Source of the DNA: Sulfitobacter sp. DSM 110093
GTDB taxonomy: Bacteria > Pseudomonadota > Alphaproteobacteria > Rhodobacterales > Rhodobacteraceae
Reading direction: 5' to 3'
DNA length: 64,000 nt
Assembly: GCF_022788715.1 (NCBI RefSeq)
Contig: NZ_CP085167.1
Location: forward strand, 2,803,001-2,867,000
Shown here in pieces: positions 28,333 through 37,106 of the stretch (its first letter is position 1; each line of letters begins with the position of its first letter). The notes below the pieces were generated by a model. It ran no database searches and had not been told where the DNA came from. It saw only the letters and a program-made list of their open reading frames with translations. Position numbers and translations under genes: made by a program.

Positions 28333-29252
28333 TGGATCTTTCCGCAATCAACCCGCTTTTGTTCGTCGCAGGCTTTTTGGTCGCGGCCACACCGCTGATC
28401 TTTGCCGCCATCGGCGAACTGGTGGCCGAAAAATCCGGTGTGCTGAACCTCGGGGTCGAAGGCATGATGATCACCGGCGCGATCTGCGGCTTCGCCACGG
28501 CGGTCGAGACCGGGTCGCCGCTTTTGGGCTTTGCCGCCGCTGCCGTTGGCGGTGCCGTTCTTAGCCTGCTGTTTGCCTTCCTGACGCAGGTGGCGCTGGC
28601 CAATCAGGTCGCCTCGGGCCTGTCGCTGACCCTCTTTGGCCTCGGCCTCTCGGCGCTGATCGGGCAGAGCTACGTTGGGATCAAACCGCCCCGGCTGGGC
28701 GACATCGACTTCGGGCCGCTGGCCGACATCCCCGTCATCGGGCCGATCCTTTTTACCCATGACATCATCCTTTACCTTGGCATCGCGCTGGTCGCCGGGG
28801 TCTGGGCGGCACTGAAATTCACCCGCGCGGGCCTGATCCTGCGTGCCGTGGGCGAAAGCCACGACGCGGCCCATGCGCTTGGCTACAAGGTCAAACGCAT
28901 CCGCACGATGGCAATCTTGTTCGGCGGGGCCTGCGCGGGCTTGGGCGGCGCCTACATCAGCCTGATCCGCGTGCCGCAATGGACCGAGGGCATGACCGCC
29001 GGGATCGGCTGGATCGCCCTCGCCCTCGTCGTCTTTGCCAGCTGGAAACCATGGCGCGCGCTGCTGGGTGCCTATCTTTTCGGCGGCATCACCCAGTTGC
29101 AGTTGAACTTGCAAGGCGCGGGCGTTGCCATACCGGTGGAGTATCTGGCAATGTCGCCGTATATCATCACCATCATCGTTCTGGTGGTGCTGTCGGCGGA
29201 CAAAAGCGCCGCGCCGGCCTCTCTGGGCCGAACCTTCCACGCCTCAAACTAG
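28332..29252 (+). CDS. Purine/nucleoside-type ABC permease 2
   Basis: 306-aa permease of the same family (YufQ-like), sharing one base with the preceding stop. Typical stretches are FAAIGELVAEKSGVLNLGVEGMM, ALANQVASGLSLTLFGLGLSALIG, GESHDAAHALGYKVKRI and GGACAGLGGAYISLIR. Roughly eight to nine membrane segments. Confidence 0.9.
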   Translation: MDLSAINPLLFVAGFLVAATPLIFAAIGELVAEKSGVLNLGVEGMMITGAICGFATAVETGSPLLGFAAAAVGGAVLSLLFAFLTQVALANQVASGLSLTLFGLGLSALIGQSYVGIKPPRLGDIDFGPLADIPVIGPILFTHDIILYLGIALVAGVWAALKFTRAGLILRAVGESHDAAHALGYKVKRIRTMAILFGGACAGLGGAYISLIRVPQWTEGMTAGIGWIALALVVFASWKPWRALLGAYLFGGITQLQLNLQGAGVAIPVEYLAMSPYIITIIVLVVLSADKSAAPASLGRTFHASN

Positions 29253-29322
29253 GGGCATCACGTCACGCGGCATCGCCCGCACATCAAGCCCCAGCAAGGG
29301 GCACGTAAACAGGGGAAACCTC

Positions 29323-30396
29323 ATGAAACTATCCACCCTCATGACCAGCGCGGCACTTGCGCTCGGCCTTGCTTCGGGCGCTGTCGCCCAAGACAAGACC
29401 AAGGTCGGCTTTGTCTTTGTCGGCCCCGTGGGCGACGGCGGCTGGACCTACGAGCATAACGAAGGCCGCTTGGCCGTCGAAAAAGAGTTCGGCGATAAGG
29501 TCGAGACCGTTTTCGTCGAAAGCGTTGCCGAAGGCCCTGACAGTGAGCGTGTGATGACGCAGATGGCGCTCGACGGTGCCGACCTGATCTTCACCACCTC
29601 CTTTGGCTACATGGACCCGACCATCAACGTCGCCAAGAAATTTCCCGATGTGAAGTTCGAGCACGCCACCGGCTACAAACGCGCCGACAACGTCTCAACC
29701 TATTCCGCGCGTTTCTACGAAGGCCGCGCCATTCAGGGCCACATCGCGGGTTCGATGACCGAAAGCAACATCATCGGCTACATCGGCTCTTTCCCGATCC
29801 CCGAAGTCATCCGCGGCATCAACTCGGCCTATATCCATGCCAAGAAAGTAAACCCCGACGTTCAGTTCAAAATCGTCTGGGCCTACACATGGTTTGACCC
29901 GGCCAAAGAAGCCGACGCCGCCAAGGTTCTGATCGAACAGGGCGCCGACGTGGTCCTGCAACACACCGATTCCACCGCGCCCCAAGCGGCGGCACAGGAA
30001 GCGGGCAATGTGATCACCTTCGGTCAGGCGTCCGACATGGCGCAATACGGCCCCAAGCCGCGCGTCTCTTCAATCATTGACGACTGGGCACCCTACTACA
30101 TCGAGCGCGTCAAAGCGGTCATGGATGGTACATGGGAATCCACCGACACATGGGACGGCATCGGGCCGGGCATGGTCGGCATTGGCGAGATCACAGACGC
30201 CGTGCCAGCGGAGGTGAAAGCCGAAGCGCTTGAGCTGAAGGACAAAATCGCGTCGGGCGACTACCACCCCTTCACCGGGCCGATCAACAAACAAGACGGC
30301 TCCGCTTGGCTGGCCGAAGGCGAGAGCGCCGATGACGGCACGCTCGCGGGCATGAACTTTTATGTCGAAGGCATCGAAGGCACGATCCCGCAATAA
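29323..30396 (+). CDS. BMP-family periplasmic binding protein
   Basis: 357 aa, Sec signal peptide ending SGAVAQ; no lipobox cysteine, so it is soluble periplasmic rather than a PnrA-like lipoprotein. KVGFVFVGPVGDGGWTYEHNEG and the DLIFTTSFGYMDPTINVAKKFP and GADVVLQHTDSTAPQAAAQE blocks are typical of the BMP/PnrA family, which binds nucleosides or purines. Start ATG 29323 follows AGGGGAAACC; upstream open frame is not coding. Likely the substrate receptor of the XDH-linked importer. Confidence 0.92.
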   Translation: MKLSTLMTSAALALGLASGAVAQDKTKVGFVFVGPVGDGGWTYEHNEGRLAVEKEFGDKVETVFVESVAEGPDSERVMTQMALDGADLIFTTSFGYMDPTINVAKKFPDVKFEHATGYKRADNVSTYSARFYEGRAIQGHIAGSMTESNIIGYIGSFPIPEVIRGINSAYIHAKKVNPDVQFKIVWAYTWFDPAKEADAAKVLIEQGADVVLQHTDSTAPQAAAQEAGNVITFGQASDMAQYGPKPRVSSIIDDWAPYYIERVKAVMDGTWESTDTWDGIGPGMVGIGEITDAVPAEVKAEALELKDKIASGDYHPFTGPINKQDGSAWLAEGESADDGTLAGMNFYVEGIEGTIPQ

Positions 30397-30419
30397 GCCG
30401 AACCGGCTTTCAGTTGAGA

Positions 30420-30450
30420 GGGGCGCACGGGCAACCGCGCGCCCCTTTTT
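30420..30450 (+). terminator. Rho-independent terminator of the xdh/BMP operon
   Basis: GGGGCGC pairs with GCGCCCC across a 12-nt loop and is followed by TTTTT, 23 bp after the binding-protein stop. Confidence 0.9.
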
Positions 30451-30510
30451 CATTGCAGCCCGTGTCGGTGTTGCTAGGCTCGCCCTTCCCACTTCGTGAA
30501 AGGCCCTGCC

Positions 30511-31128
30511 ATGATCACCGTGCACCACCTCAACCGCTCTCGCTCACAGCGCATCCTTTGGCTGCTGGAGGAGTTGGATCAGCCCTATGACATCATCCGT
30601 TACCAACGGGATGCCAAGACCAACCTCGCTCCGCCTGAGCTGAAACTGGTGCACCCTTTGGGCAAGTCCCCGATGATTGAGATTGACGGCCAATTGGTCG
30701 TCGAAAGCGCCGCCATCGTCGATCTGCTCTGCACCCGCTTTGCGCCCGAAATGATCCCCGAACGCGATACGCCCGCTTTCCTGCGCCATATGGAATTGAT
30801 GCATTTCGCCGAAGGCTCTGCCATGACGCCGATCCTGCTGAACCTCTATGTCTCGCGCTTAGGCGATGCCGCCGCGCCCTTACATCCACGTATCAGTTCC
30901 GAGTTGGACAACCACTACAGCTATATGAATAGCCTCGTGCGTGCCTCGGGCCATTTTGTGCAAGATACGCTGTCGGCCGCCGACATCATGCTGAGCTTTC
31001 CCGCCGAGGTTGCCATGCGTCAAGGCCGCGCCGCAGATTTCCCCGCGCTCAAAGGCTTCGTCGAGATGATCCAAAGCCGCCCCGCCTACCAACGCGCCCT
31101 GGAAAAGGGCGAGCCGCAGGACGGCTAG
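30511..31128 (+). CDS. Glutathione S-transferase
   Basis: 205 aa from ATG 30511 (an in-frame ATG at 30496 is also possible). Thioredoxin-fold N-terminus: HHLNRSRSQRILWLLEELDQPYD, cis-proline in LGKSPMIEIDG, and ESAAIVDLL for the glutathione gamma-glutamyl contact. The C-terminal helical domain ends with the N-capping motif TLSAADIMLSFP. Cytoplasmic detoxification enzyme of unknown substrate. Starts after the operon terminator. Confidence 0.9.
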   Translation: MITVHHLNRSRSQRILWLLEELDQPYDIIRYQRDAKTNLAPPELKLVHPLGKSPMIEIDGQLVVESAAIVDLLCTRFAPEMIPERDTPAFLRHMELMHFAEGSAMTPILLNLYVSRLGDAAAPLHPRISSELDNHYSYMNSLVRASGHFVQDTLSAADIMLSFPAEVAMRQGRAADFPALKGFVEMIQSRPAYQRALEKGEPQDG

Positions 31129-31193
31129 CGCCCCACCGCCTGCCCCGCGCCAAACCCATTGCGCGCGGGCAGCGCCCATGCCACCAATCGTGC

Positions 31194-32132
31194 ATGAACC
31201 AGATGCTTACCAGCCTTGATGGCACCCCCGCCAGCCGCCTCGCCTTTGGCACCATGCAGTTCGGTGGTCGCGCTGATGCTGCGGCCTCGCGCGCGATGTT
31301 CGACGCTTGCGTTGAGGCGGGGATCACCCATTTTGACACGGCGCATGTCTATACCGACGGGGCGTCTGAAACGCTGCTGGGCCAATTCGTGCAGGAGCGC
31401 CGCGACAGCCTGATCGTAGCCACCAAAGCCGCCTTTGACGGCGGCGCGGGCCGGGCAAATATCCTCGCTTCTGCCGAGACATCGCGCCAACGGATGCAGC
31501 TCGACACGCTCGACGTGCTCTACCTCCACCGCTTCGATCCAGAGACACCGTTGACCGAAAGCTTCGCCGCACTGGCCGAGGTGAAACAACAGGGCCATAT
31601 CCGCTATGTGGGCCTGTCGAACTTCGCCGCATGGCAGGTCGTCAAAGCGGCCCATATCGCCGCCAACTTCGGGCTGGACATCGCCGTGATCCAACCGATG
31701 TATAACCTCGTCAAACGCCAAGCCGAGGTCGAGATCCTCCCGATGGCCCATGACCTTGACATCCTCGTCGCCCCCTATTCCCCTCTGGGCGGCGGGCTGC
31801 TGACCGGGAAATACGCCACCGGTGGCACAGGTCGGCTAAGCGAAGATGACCGCTATGCCGCCCGCTACGGTCAAGAGACAATGCACGGTGCCGCTGCCGG
31901 TCTGACCGCCCTCGCCAGCGATCTCGGCACCCATCCTGCAACCCTCGCCGTGGCATGGGCGGCGGCACACCCCACGCGGCCAACCCCGATCATTTCCGCC
32001 CGCTCTCTGGCGCAGCTTGAACCGTCACTGGCTGCGCTGAACTACCAAATGACGCCACAAACCTACGCCGCCATCGCCGCGCTCTCGCCCACACCGCCCC
32101 CGGCCACCGACCGGCTGGAAGAGCAATCATGA
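31194..32132 (+). CDS. Aldo/keto reductase
   Basis: 312-aa NADPH-dependent oxidoreductase of the AKR superfamily. The catalytic tetrad is visible: Asp and Tyr in HFDTAHVYTDG, Lys in IVATKAAFD, His in LYLHRFDPETP. GLSNFAAWQV and the C-terminal PTPIISARSLAQLEPSL segment fit the cofactor site. ATG 31194 or the ATG nine bases later could be the start. Overlaps the next gene by 4 nt. Confidence 0.9.
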   Translation: MNQMLTSLDGTPASRLAFGTMQFGGRADAAASRAMFDACVEAGITHFDTAHVYTDGASETLLGQFVQERRDSLIVATKAAFDGGAGRANILASAETSRQRMQLDTLDVLYLHRFDPETPLTESFAALAEVKQQGHIRYVGLSNFAAWQVVKAAHIAANFGLDIAVIQPMYNLVKRQAEVEILPMAHDLDILVAPYSPLGGGLLTGKYATGGTGRLSEDDRYAARYGQETMHGAAAGLTALASDLGTHPATLAVAWAAAHPTRPTPIISARSLAQLEPSLAALNYQMTPQTYAAIAALSPTPPPATDRLEEQS

Positions 32133-32782
32133 GCCGACTGCCCCCGAGTGCCAGCGTTGCCGAAGACGCAGGCGGCGACCGTCTTTTCGCCCCAGCCGCC
32201 GCACGCAATCTCGATGCGCTCTGCGATCTGCTGGCAACACACGCCCCACAAAAGGGCCGCGCGCTGGAAATCGCCAGCGGCACCGGCCAACATGTGGTCG
32301 GCTTTGCCAAATGCCTGCCGGGCGTCACATGGCTGCCCAGCGACATCGACACCGCCCGCCGCGCCAGCATCAACGCCCACGCAGCCGAGGCCGCCCTGCC
32401 CAATATCGCCCCGGCCCTGCCACTCGACGCGACCCAGCCCGGCTGGGCGGGCGAACATGGCCCCTTCGACCTGATCATGCTGGCCAACCTGCTGCACCTT
32501 ATCCCAACCGCCGCCACCCAGAGCCTGATCATCGAAGCCGCCACTGCCCTCGCCCCCGGCGGCACACTGATCCTCTACGGCCCCTTCAAACGCGCAGGCC
32601 AAACCACCTCTCCCGGCGATACCCGCTTTGACGCCGAACTGCGCGCCGCCGACCCTATGATCGGCTACAAAGACAACATCGACATGGCCCGCTGGCTTAG
32701 CGATGCGGCCCTTAGCCCGATCGATGAAGTGGACATGCCCGCCAACAACCTCGCATTCATCGCCAGAAAGCCCAGCCCATGA
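32129..32782 (+). CDS. DUF938 class I SAM-dependent methyltransferase
   Basis: 217 aa. RALEIASGTGQHVVGFA is the SAM-binding glycine loop, followed by WLPSDIDTARRASI (acidic residue for ribose), MLANLLHLIP and GGTLILYGPFKRAG. These are family-specific for DUF938, substrate unknown. Overlaps neighbours on both sides by 4 nt, so it is in one operon with the AKR and the GH25 lipoprotein. Confidence 0.88.
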   Translation: MSRLPPSASVAEDAGGDRLFAPAAARNLDALCDLLATHAPQKGRALEIASGTGQHVVGFAKCLPGVTWLPSDIDTARRASINAHAAEAALPNIAPALPLDATQPGWAGEHGPFDLIMLANLLHLIPTAATQSLIIEAATALAPGGTLILYGPFKRAGQTTSPGDTRFDAELRAADPMIGYKDNIDMARWLSDAALSPIDEVDMPANNLAFIARKPSP

Positions 32783-33567
32783 TCCTCCGCCGCGCCCTGA
32801 TCCTGTCGCTCCTTGCCCTCGCCGCCTGTGGCCGCCCAAGCACCCCGCCCCCCGCCGAACCCGGCACGCTTTTCCCGGCGCGTTTCGGCGACAGCGACCC
32901 GGTGGATTTCAACGGCCGCACACCGCAATCCTTCCCCGTCCACGGGATTGACGTGGCCCGCTTTCAAAACAACATCGACTGGAACACTGCCCGGCTGAAC
33001 GGTGTGAACTTCGCCTTCATCAAAGCCACCGAGGGCGGCGACCTTAAAGACATCAACTTCGACACCCATTGGCAAGGCGCAGGCCAAGCCGCCGTCAAAC
33101 GCGGCGCCTACCACTTCTACTACTTCTGCACCTCACCCGAGGATCAGGCCCGCTGGTTCATCCGCAATGTGCCGCGCACCCCCGGCATGCTGCCCCCAGT
33201 GCTCGACATGGAATGGAACCCGTTTTCCCCCACCTGCGCCCACATCCGCCCGCCTGCATCCGAAGTCCGCGACCAAATGCGCCGCTGGCTCGCCGTGGTA
33301 GAGCGTCACTACGGCCAACGCCCGATCATCTACACAACGCCGAAATTCTACCGCGAAAATGGCCTATCTGGCTTTAACGGCTATGACTTCTGGCTGCGCA
33401 CCACCGCCAAAACCCCCGCCGAGGCCTACCCCGGCCAAACTTGGCGCTTCTGGCAATACAGCGCCACCGGCATCGTCCCCGGCATCGGCGGTGACGTAGA
33501 CCTCAACACCTTCTCCGGCAGCAGCGCTCAATGGCAAAACTGGGTCGCCACCCGCGCCGCACGCTAA
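32779..33567 (+). CDS. GH25 lysozyme-like lipoprotein
   Basis: 262 aa with a lipoprotein signal, lipobox LAAC with Cys about residue 18, then a GH25 muramidase domain: HGIDVARFQNNIDWNTAR, FAFIKATEGGDLKD, GAYHFYYFC, PVLDMEWNP (catalytic acid pair Asp/Glu) and FWQYSATGIVPGI. Expected to cleave peptidoglycan glycan strands from a membrane-anchored position in the periplasm, for cell-wall turnover rather than phage lysis, as no phage genes are nearby. Confidence 0.9.
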   Translation: MILRRALILSLLALAACGRPSTPPPAEPGTLFPARFGDSDPVDFNGRTPQSFPVHGIDVARFQNNIDWNTARLNGVNFAFIKATEGGDLKDINFDTHWQGAGQAAVKRGAYHFYYFCTSPEDQARWFIRNVPRTPGMLPPVLDMEWNPFSPTCAHIRPPASEVRDQMRRWLAVVERHYGQRPIIYTTPKFYRENGLSGFNGYDFWLRTTAKTPAEAYPGQTWRFWQYSATGIVPGIGGDVDLNTFSGSSAQWQNWVATRAAR

Positions 33568-33572
33568 ACGCC

Positions 33573-33597
33573 AAAGGGGGGCGCATCTCCCCCCTTT
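33573..33597 (+). terminator. Terminator after GH25 gene
   Basis: AAAGGGGGG and CCCCCCTTT form a perfect 9-bp stem with a 7-nt loop just past the stop, between convergent genes; the flanking A and T runs let it work on both strands. Confidence 0.85.
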
Positions 33598-33657
33598 CAT
33601 CCTTTCTTAAATACCGCTGCGCCTCAGCAGCCCCGCACGCAACGCTGCTGTTGCGCG

Positions 33658-34404
33658 TCAATCCCGCGCATAATGACGCGCGACAACAAAGAGCCCGCCC
33701 ACCAGCAAGAGCGGCAACAGGAAAATCCGGAACACATGCACGCCTAACACCGCCAACAGCGCGCCGATCAACTCATCCGCCCGGCTCCAAAGGTTGCTGG
33801 CAAGCTGTCGGTATTCTGTCAGACCCGGCTCTTCTTCACCCAAAGCCTCACTGCCTCCGACACGGGCGGTGATCTCCTCAATCACCTCCATATTGCGCAG
33901 ATAGACACCTTCGGTAAGCTGCCCCGCCAAAGGTTCGGACACAACCAAGGCCAGCGGCAAGGCAAGCCCCAGAAACCCGCCATACCACGCCAACCGCCGT
34001 GGCAGCCCTGCGTGACCGCGCTTGCTCAGCGCCCAGACTGCCAGCGCTGCCGCCAACAACCCCAAGCCAATCGCACTCACCGGCCCCAAGGCCACCGCGA
34101 TCACGCCCGTAGCCACCATCACGCCAAAGACCAACCCCGCGATCCGCTCAACCGTGTCATCAATCGGTTCCAACACCTTCAAAGGCCGCGCCGACCCCGA
34201 AGCGATGAAGGACAGCCCAACCTCGATCTCTTGCGCGGTGGACAAAAAGGCATTCAACGTGCGCAGCGTGACATAAGACGCCGCCGCCGTGGTCGCCACA
34301 TCCGCGGCATAGCCCTGCGCCGCGCTGACAACCGGATTGTCCCGCAACAGCGCCGCCGTCAGCGCCAGCACGCAGAAAAAAGCAAGCAACCCCCGCCGGA
34401 TCAA
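33658..34404 (-). CDS. Hypothetical membrane protein
   Basis: 248 aa, not a family I recognise. It begins with a hydrophobic segment (LLAFFCVLALTAALL), has a central pair of strongly hydrophobic segments (about residues 90-125), another near 140-155, and a C-terminal one (VFRIFLLPLLLVGGLFVVAR) ending HYARD. A soluble acidic loop sits at about 160-210. Overlaps the upstream flavoprotein gene by 4 nt, so the two are translated together; a membrane partner or anchor role is conceivable but unproven. Confidence 0.75.
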   Translation of the reverse strand: MIRRGLLAFFCVLALTAALLRDNPVVSAAQGYAADVATTAAASYVTLRTLNAFLSTAQEIEVGLSFIASGSARPLKVLEPIDDTVERIAGLVFGVMVATGVIAVALGPVSAIGLGLLAAALAVWALSKRGHAGLPRRLAWYGGFLGLALPLALVVSEPLAGQLTEGVYLRNMEVIEEITARVGGSEALGEEEPGLTEYRQLASNLWSRADELIGALLAVLGVHVFRIFLLPLLLVGGLFVVARHYARD

Positions 34405-36893
34405 CCGTCCGCCCGGATGCGCTGGTTCTTCGGATCATAGGGGCTGTCTTCGACCACCTCGGCCTCCCACAGTTGATCAAGCATCTTTACCTTCAGCTTC
34501 GTGCCTACCACCGCGTCCTGCAGTTGCACATAGCCCATGCCAATGCTCTTGCCGAATGCGACCGAATAGCCACCCGAGGTCAGCCGCCCGGTCCGACGCT
34601 CGCCATTGTAAAGCACCTCACGGCCCCAAGGGTCAGCATCCTCCGGCCCGTCGATCAGCAGTGTTACGCATTTCGAACGGATGCCGTGATCAACCATCGC
34701 CTGCTTCCCGTGAAACTCTTTATTCAAGTCCACGAAACGCGGCAGATCGGCCTCCAACGGCGTGGCATCCCGGCCCAACTCATTGCCAAAGGCGCGATAG
34801 CTCTTCTCCTGCCTCAGCCAGTTCTGCGCCCGCGCACCGACCAGCTTCATGCCATGCGGCGCGCCCGCCTTTTCCAACTGGTCGAACAGATGGTTCTGCA
34901 TCTCGATCGGGTGGTGCAGCTCCCAACCCAGTTCCCCGGTATAGGCCACCCGGATCGCCCGCACCGGCACCATCCCCAACTCGATGTTGCGCATGGTCAG
35001 CCAGGGGAACCGCTTGTTGCTCAGCACCGTGTCGGGATCTGCATCCCGCACCAAATCCCGCAACACATCACGCGACTTTGGCCCCGCAATCGCAAATACA
35101 CCCCACTGCGTGGTCACGTCATGACATTCGACATAACCAACCTCAGGCATCTTGTCGGCAATCGCCTTGCGCAGGTAATCGCTGTCATAGGCGCTCCATG
35201 CGCCCGCCGAGACAAGGTAGTATTCATCCTGCGCCAGCCGCACGATGGTATATTCCGTCCGCGTCGTCCCTGCCCCCGTCAGCGCATAGGTCAGGTTAAT
35301 CCGCCCTACCGACGGCAGCTTGTTGCAGGTGAACCAATCCAGAAACGCCGTCGCCCCCGGCCCGCGCACCAGATGTTTGGTGAATGCCGTGGCATCAATC
35401 AAACCCACCCCTTCGCGGATGGCTTTCGCCTCTTCCACCGCATGTTGCCACCAGCCCCCGCGCCGAAAGGACCGGCTGTCATGGTCACTAAACCCCGCAG
35501 GCGCAAAATAATTCGGCCGCTCCCAGCCATTGACCTGCCCAAACTGCGCCCCCCGCGCCGCCTGTCGATCATATGCCGGAGAGGTCCGCAGCGGCCGACA
35601 GGCCGGACGCTCCTCATCCGGATGGTGCAGGATATAAACGTGGTCGTAGGCTTCCTCATTCTTCCGCGCGGCATATTCCGTGGTCATCCAATCGCCGTAG
35701 CGTTTCGGATCAAGGCTCGCCATGTCGATCTCGGCCTCGCCCTCAACCATCATCTGTGCAAGGTAATACCCCGTGCCCCCCGCCGCCGTGATCCCAAACG
35801 AAAACCCTTCGGCCAACCACATATTCCGTAGCCCCGGCGCAGGGCCGACCAGCGGATTCCCATCCGGCGTATAACAAATCGGCCCGTTAAAATCGTCCTT
35901 CAACCCGCAATTCTCAGCCGAGGGGATGCGATGGTTCATCGCCATATACTGATCTTCGATCCGTTCCAGATCGAGCGGGAACAGATCGGCCCGGAAACTG
36001 TCCGGCACACCATATTCAAACCGTGCCGGGGCGTGTTTCTCATAGACCCCAAGGATCCAGCCGCCCCGTTCCTCGCGTACATAGCTCTGCGCATCGGCAT
36101 CTCGGATCACCGGATGCTCCCCATGCCCCGCCGCGCGGTAATCAACCAGCGCCGGATCACGGTCCATGACGATAAACTGATGTTCCACGGGAATCGCGGG
36201 CATCTTGATCCCCAACATCCGCGCCGTGCGCTGCGCGTGGTTGCCCGAAGCGGTCACCACATGTTCAGCAGTAATAACGATCTGCTCATCACTGGCGACA
36301 AGGTTCCCGCCCTTCTCCACCATCTTGGTGCAGCTCACTTCCCAGTGGGTGCCGTTCCACGCAAAGGCATCCGCCTGCCACTTGCGCTCAATCGAAACCC
36401 CACGCTGCCGCGCGCCCTTGGCCATCGCCATCGTCACATCGGCCGGGTTAATATAGCCGTCCGTCTGGTGATAAAGGGCGCCCTTCAAATCCGATGTCTC
36501 AATCAACGGCCATTTCGCCTTGATCTCATTCGGGGTCAGGAACTCATAAGGCACGCCGCAGGTCTCCGCGGTCGAGGCATAGAGCATATACTCGTCCATC
36601 CTCGCATCGGTCTGGGCCATCCGCAGATTGCCCACCACGGCACAACCCGCGTTCAGCCCGGTCTCAGCCTCCAACGTCTTATAAAACTCGACCGAGTACT
36701 GATGAATATGCGTGGTGGCAAAAGACATGTTGAACAACGGCAGCAGCCCCGCCGCATGCCAAGTCGAGCCCGAGGTCAACTCGTCCCGCTCCAACAGCAT
36801 CACATCATCCCAACCCGCCTTCGCCAGATGATAAGCAATCGACGTGCCAACCGCGCCGCCACCGACAACCAATGCTTTGACTTGCGTTTTCAT
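34401..36893 (-). CDS. Dimethylglycine/sarcosine dehydrogenase-like FAD-GcvT protein
   Basis: 830 aa, two-part demethylating enzyme. N-terminal DAO-type FAD domain: ALVVGGGAVGTSIAYHLAKAG, and SGSTWHAAGL whose histidine (about 47) matches the covalent flavin site of DMGDH and sarcosine dehydrogenase. The C-terminal half (from about 430) is a GcvT/aminomethyltransferase domain that passes formaldehyde equivalents to tetrahydrofolate (FTKHLVRGPGATAFLDW; WGVFAIAGPKSRDVL; YTGELGWELHHP). Could act on dimethylglycine, sarcosine or another N-methyl amine. Dimethylglycine is a product of glycine betaine, hence a possible link to the choline-sulfate locus. Confidence 0.85.
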   Translation of the reverse strand: MKTQVKALVVGGGAVGTSIAYHLAKAGWDDVMLLERDELTSGSTWHAAGLLPLFNMSFATTHIHQYSVEFYKTLEAETGLNAGCAVVGNLRMAQTDARMDEYMLYASTAETCGVPYEFLTPNEIKAKWPLIETSDLKGALYHQTDGYINPADVTMAMAKGARQRGVSIERKWQADAFAWNGTHWEVSCTKMVEKGGNLVASDEQIVITAEHVVTASGNHAQRTARMLGIKMPAIPVEHQFIVMDRDPALVDYRAAGHGEHPVIRDADAQSYVREERGGWILGVYEKHAPARFEYGVPDSFRADLFPLDLERIEDQYMAMNHRIPSAENCGLKDDFNGPICYTPDGNPLVGPAPGLRNMWLAEGFSFGITAAGGTGYYLAQMMVEGEAEIDMASLDPKRYGDWMTTEYAARKNEEAYDHVYILHHPDEERPACRPLRTSPAYDRQAARGAQFGQVNGWERPNYFAPAGFSDHDSRSFRRGGWWQHAVEEAKAIREGVGLIDATAFTKHLVRGPGATAFLDWFTCNKLPSVGRINLTYALTGAGTTRTEYTIVRLAQDEYYLVSAGAWSAYDSDYLRKAIADKMPEVGYVECHDVTTQWGVFAIAGPKSRDVLRDLVRDADPDTVLSNKRFPWLTMRNIELGMVPVRAIRVAYTGELGWELHHPIEMQNHLFDQLEKAGAPHGMKLVGARAQNWLRQEKSYRAFGNELGRDATPLEADLPRFVDLNKEFHGKQAMVDHGIRSKCVTLLIDGPEDADPWGREVLYNGERRTGRLTSGGYSVAFGKSIGMGYVQLQDAVVGTKLKVKMLDQLWEAEVVEDSPYDPKNQRIRADG

Positions 36894-37106
36894 CTGCCAA
36901 TCCCTCTGCCCTAGGCTCCTCCCCGTTGTACGCAGCGAGGCAAGAGACCGCAGGCACCAGCCGACCCAACATGGCCAAAAACCGACCTTACCCCCTCACC
37001 AAACGCGCCAATCCCGCGTCAGAGCACCGCCACCCCAACTTCATCCTTTTTCAAATACCGTGCACCACATTTCCCGCCGCACGACATCAGGGCAGACCAC
37101 CCCATC

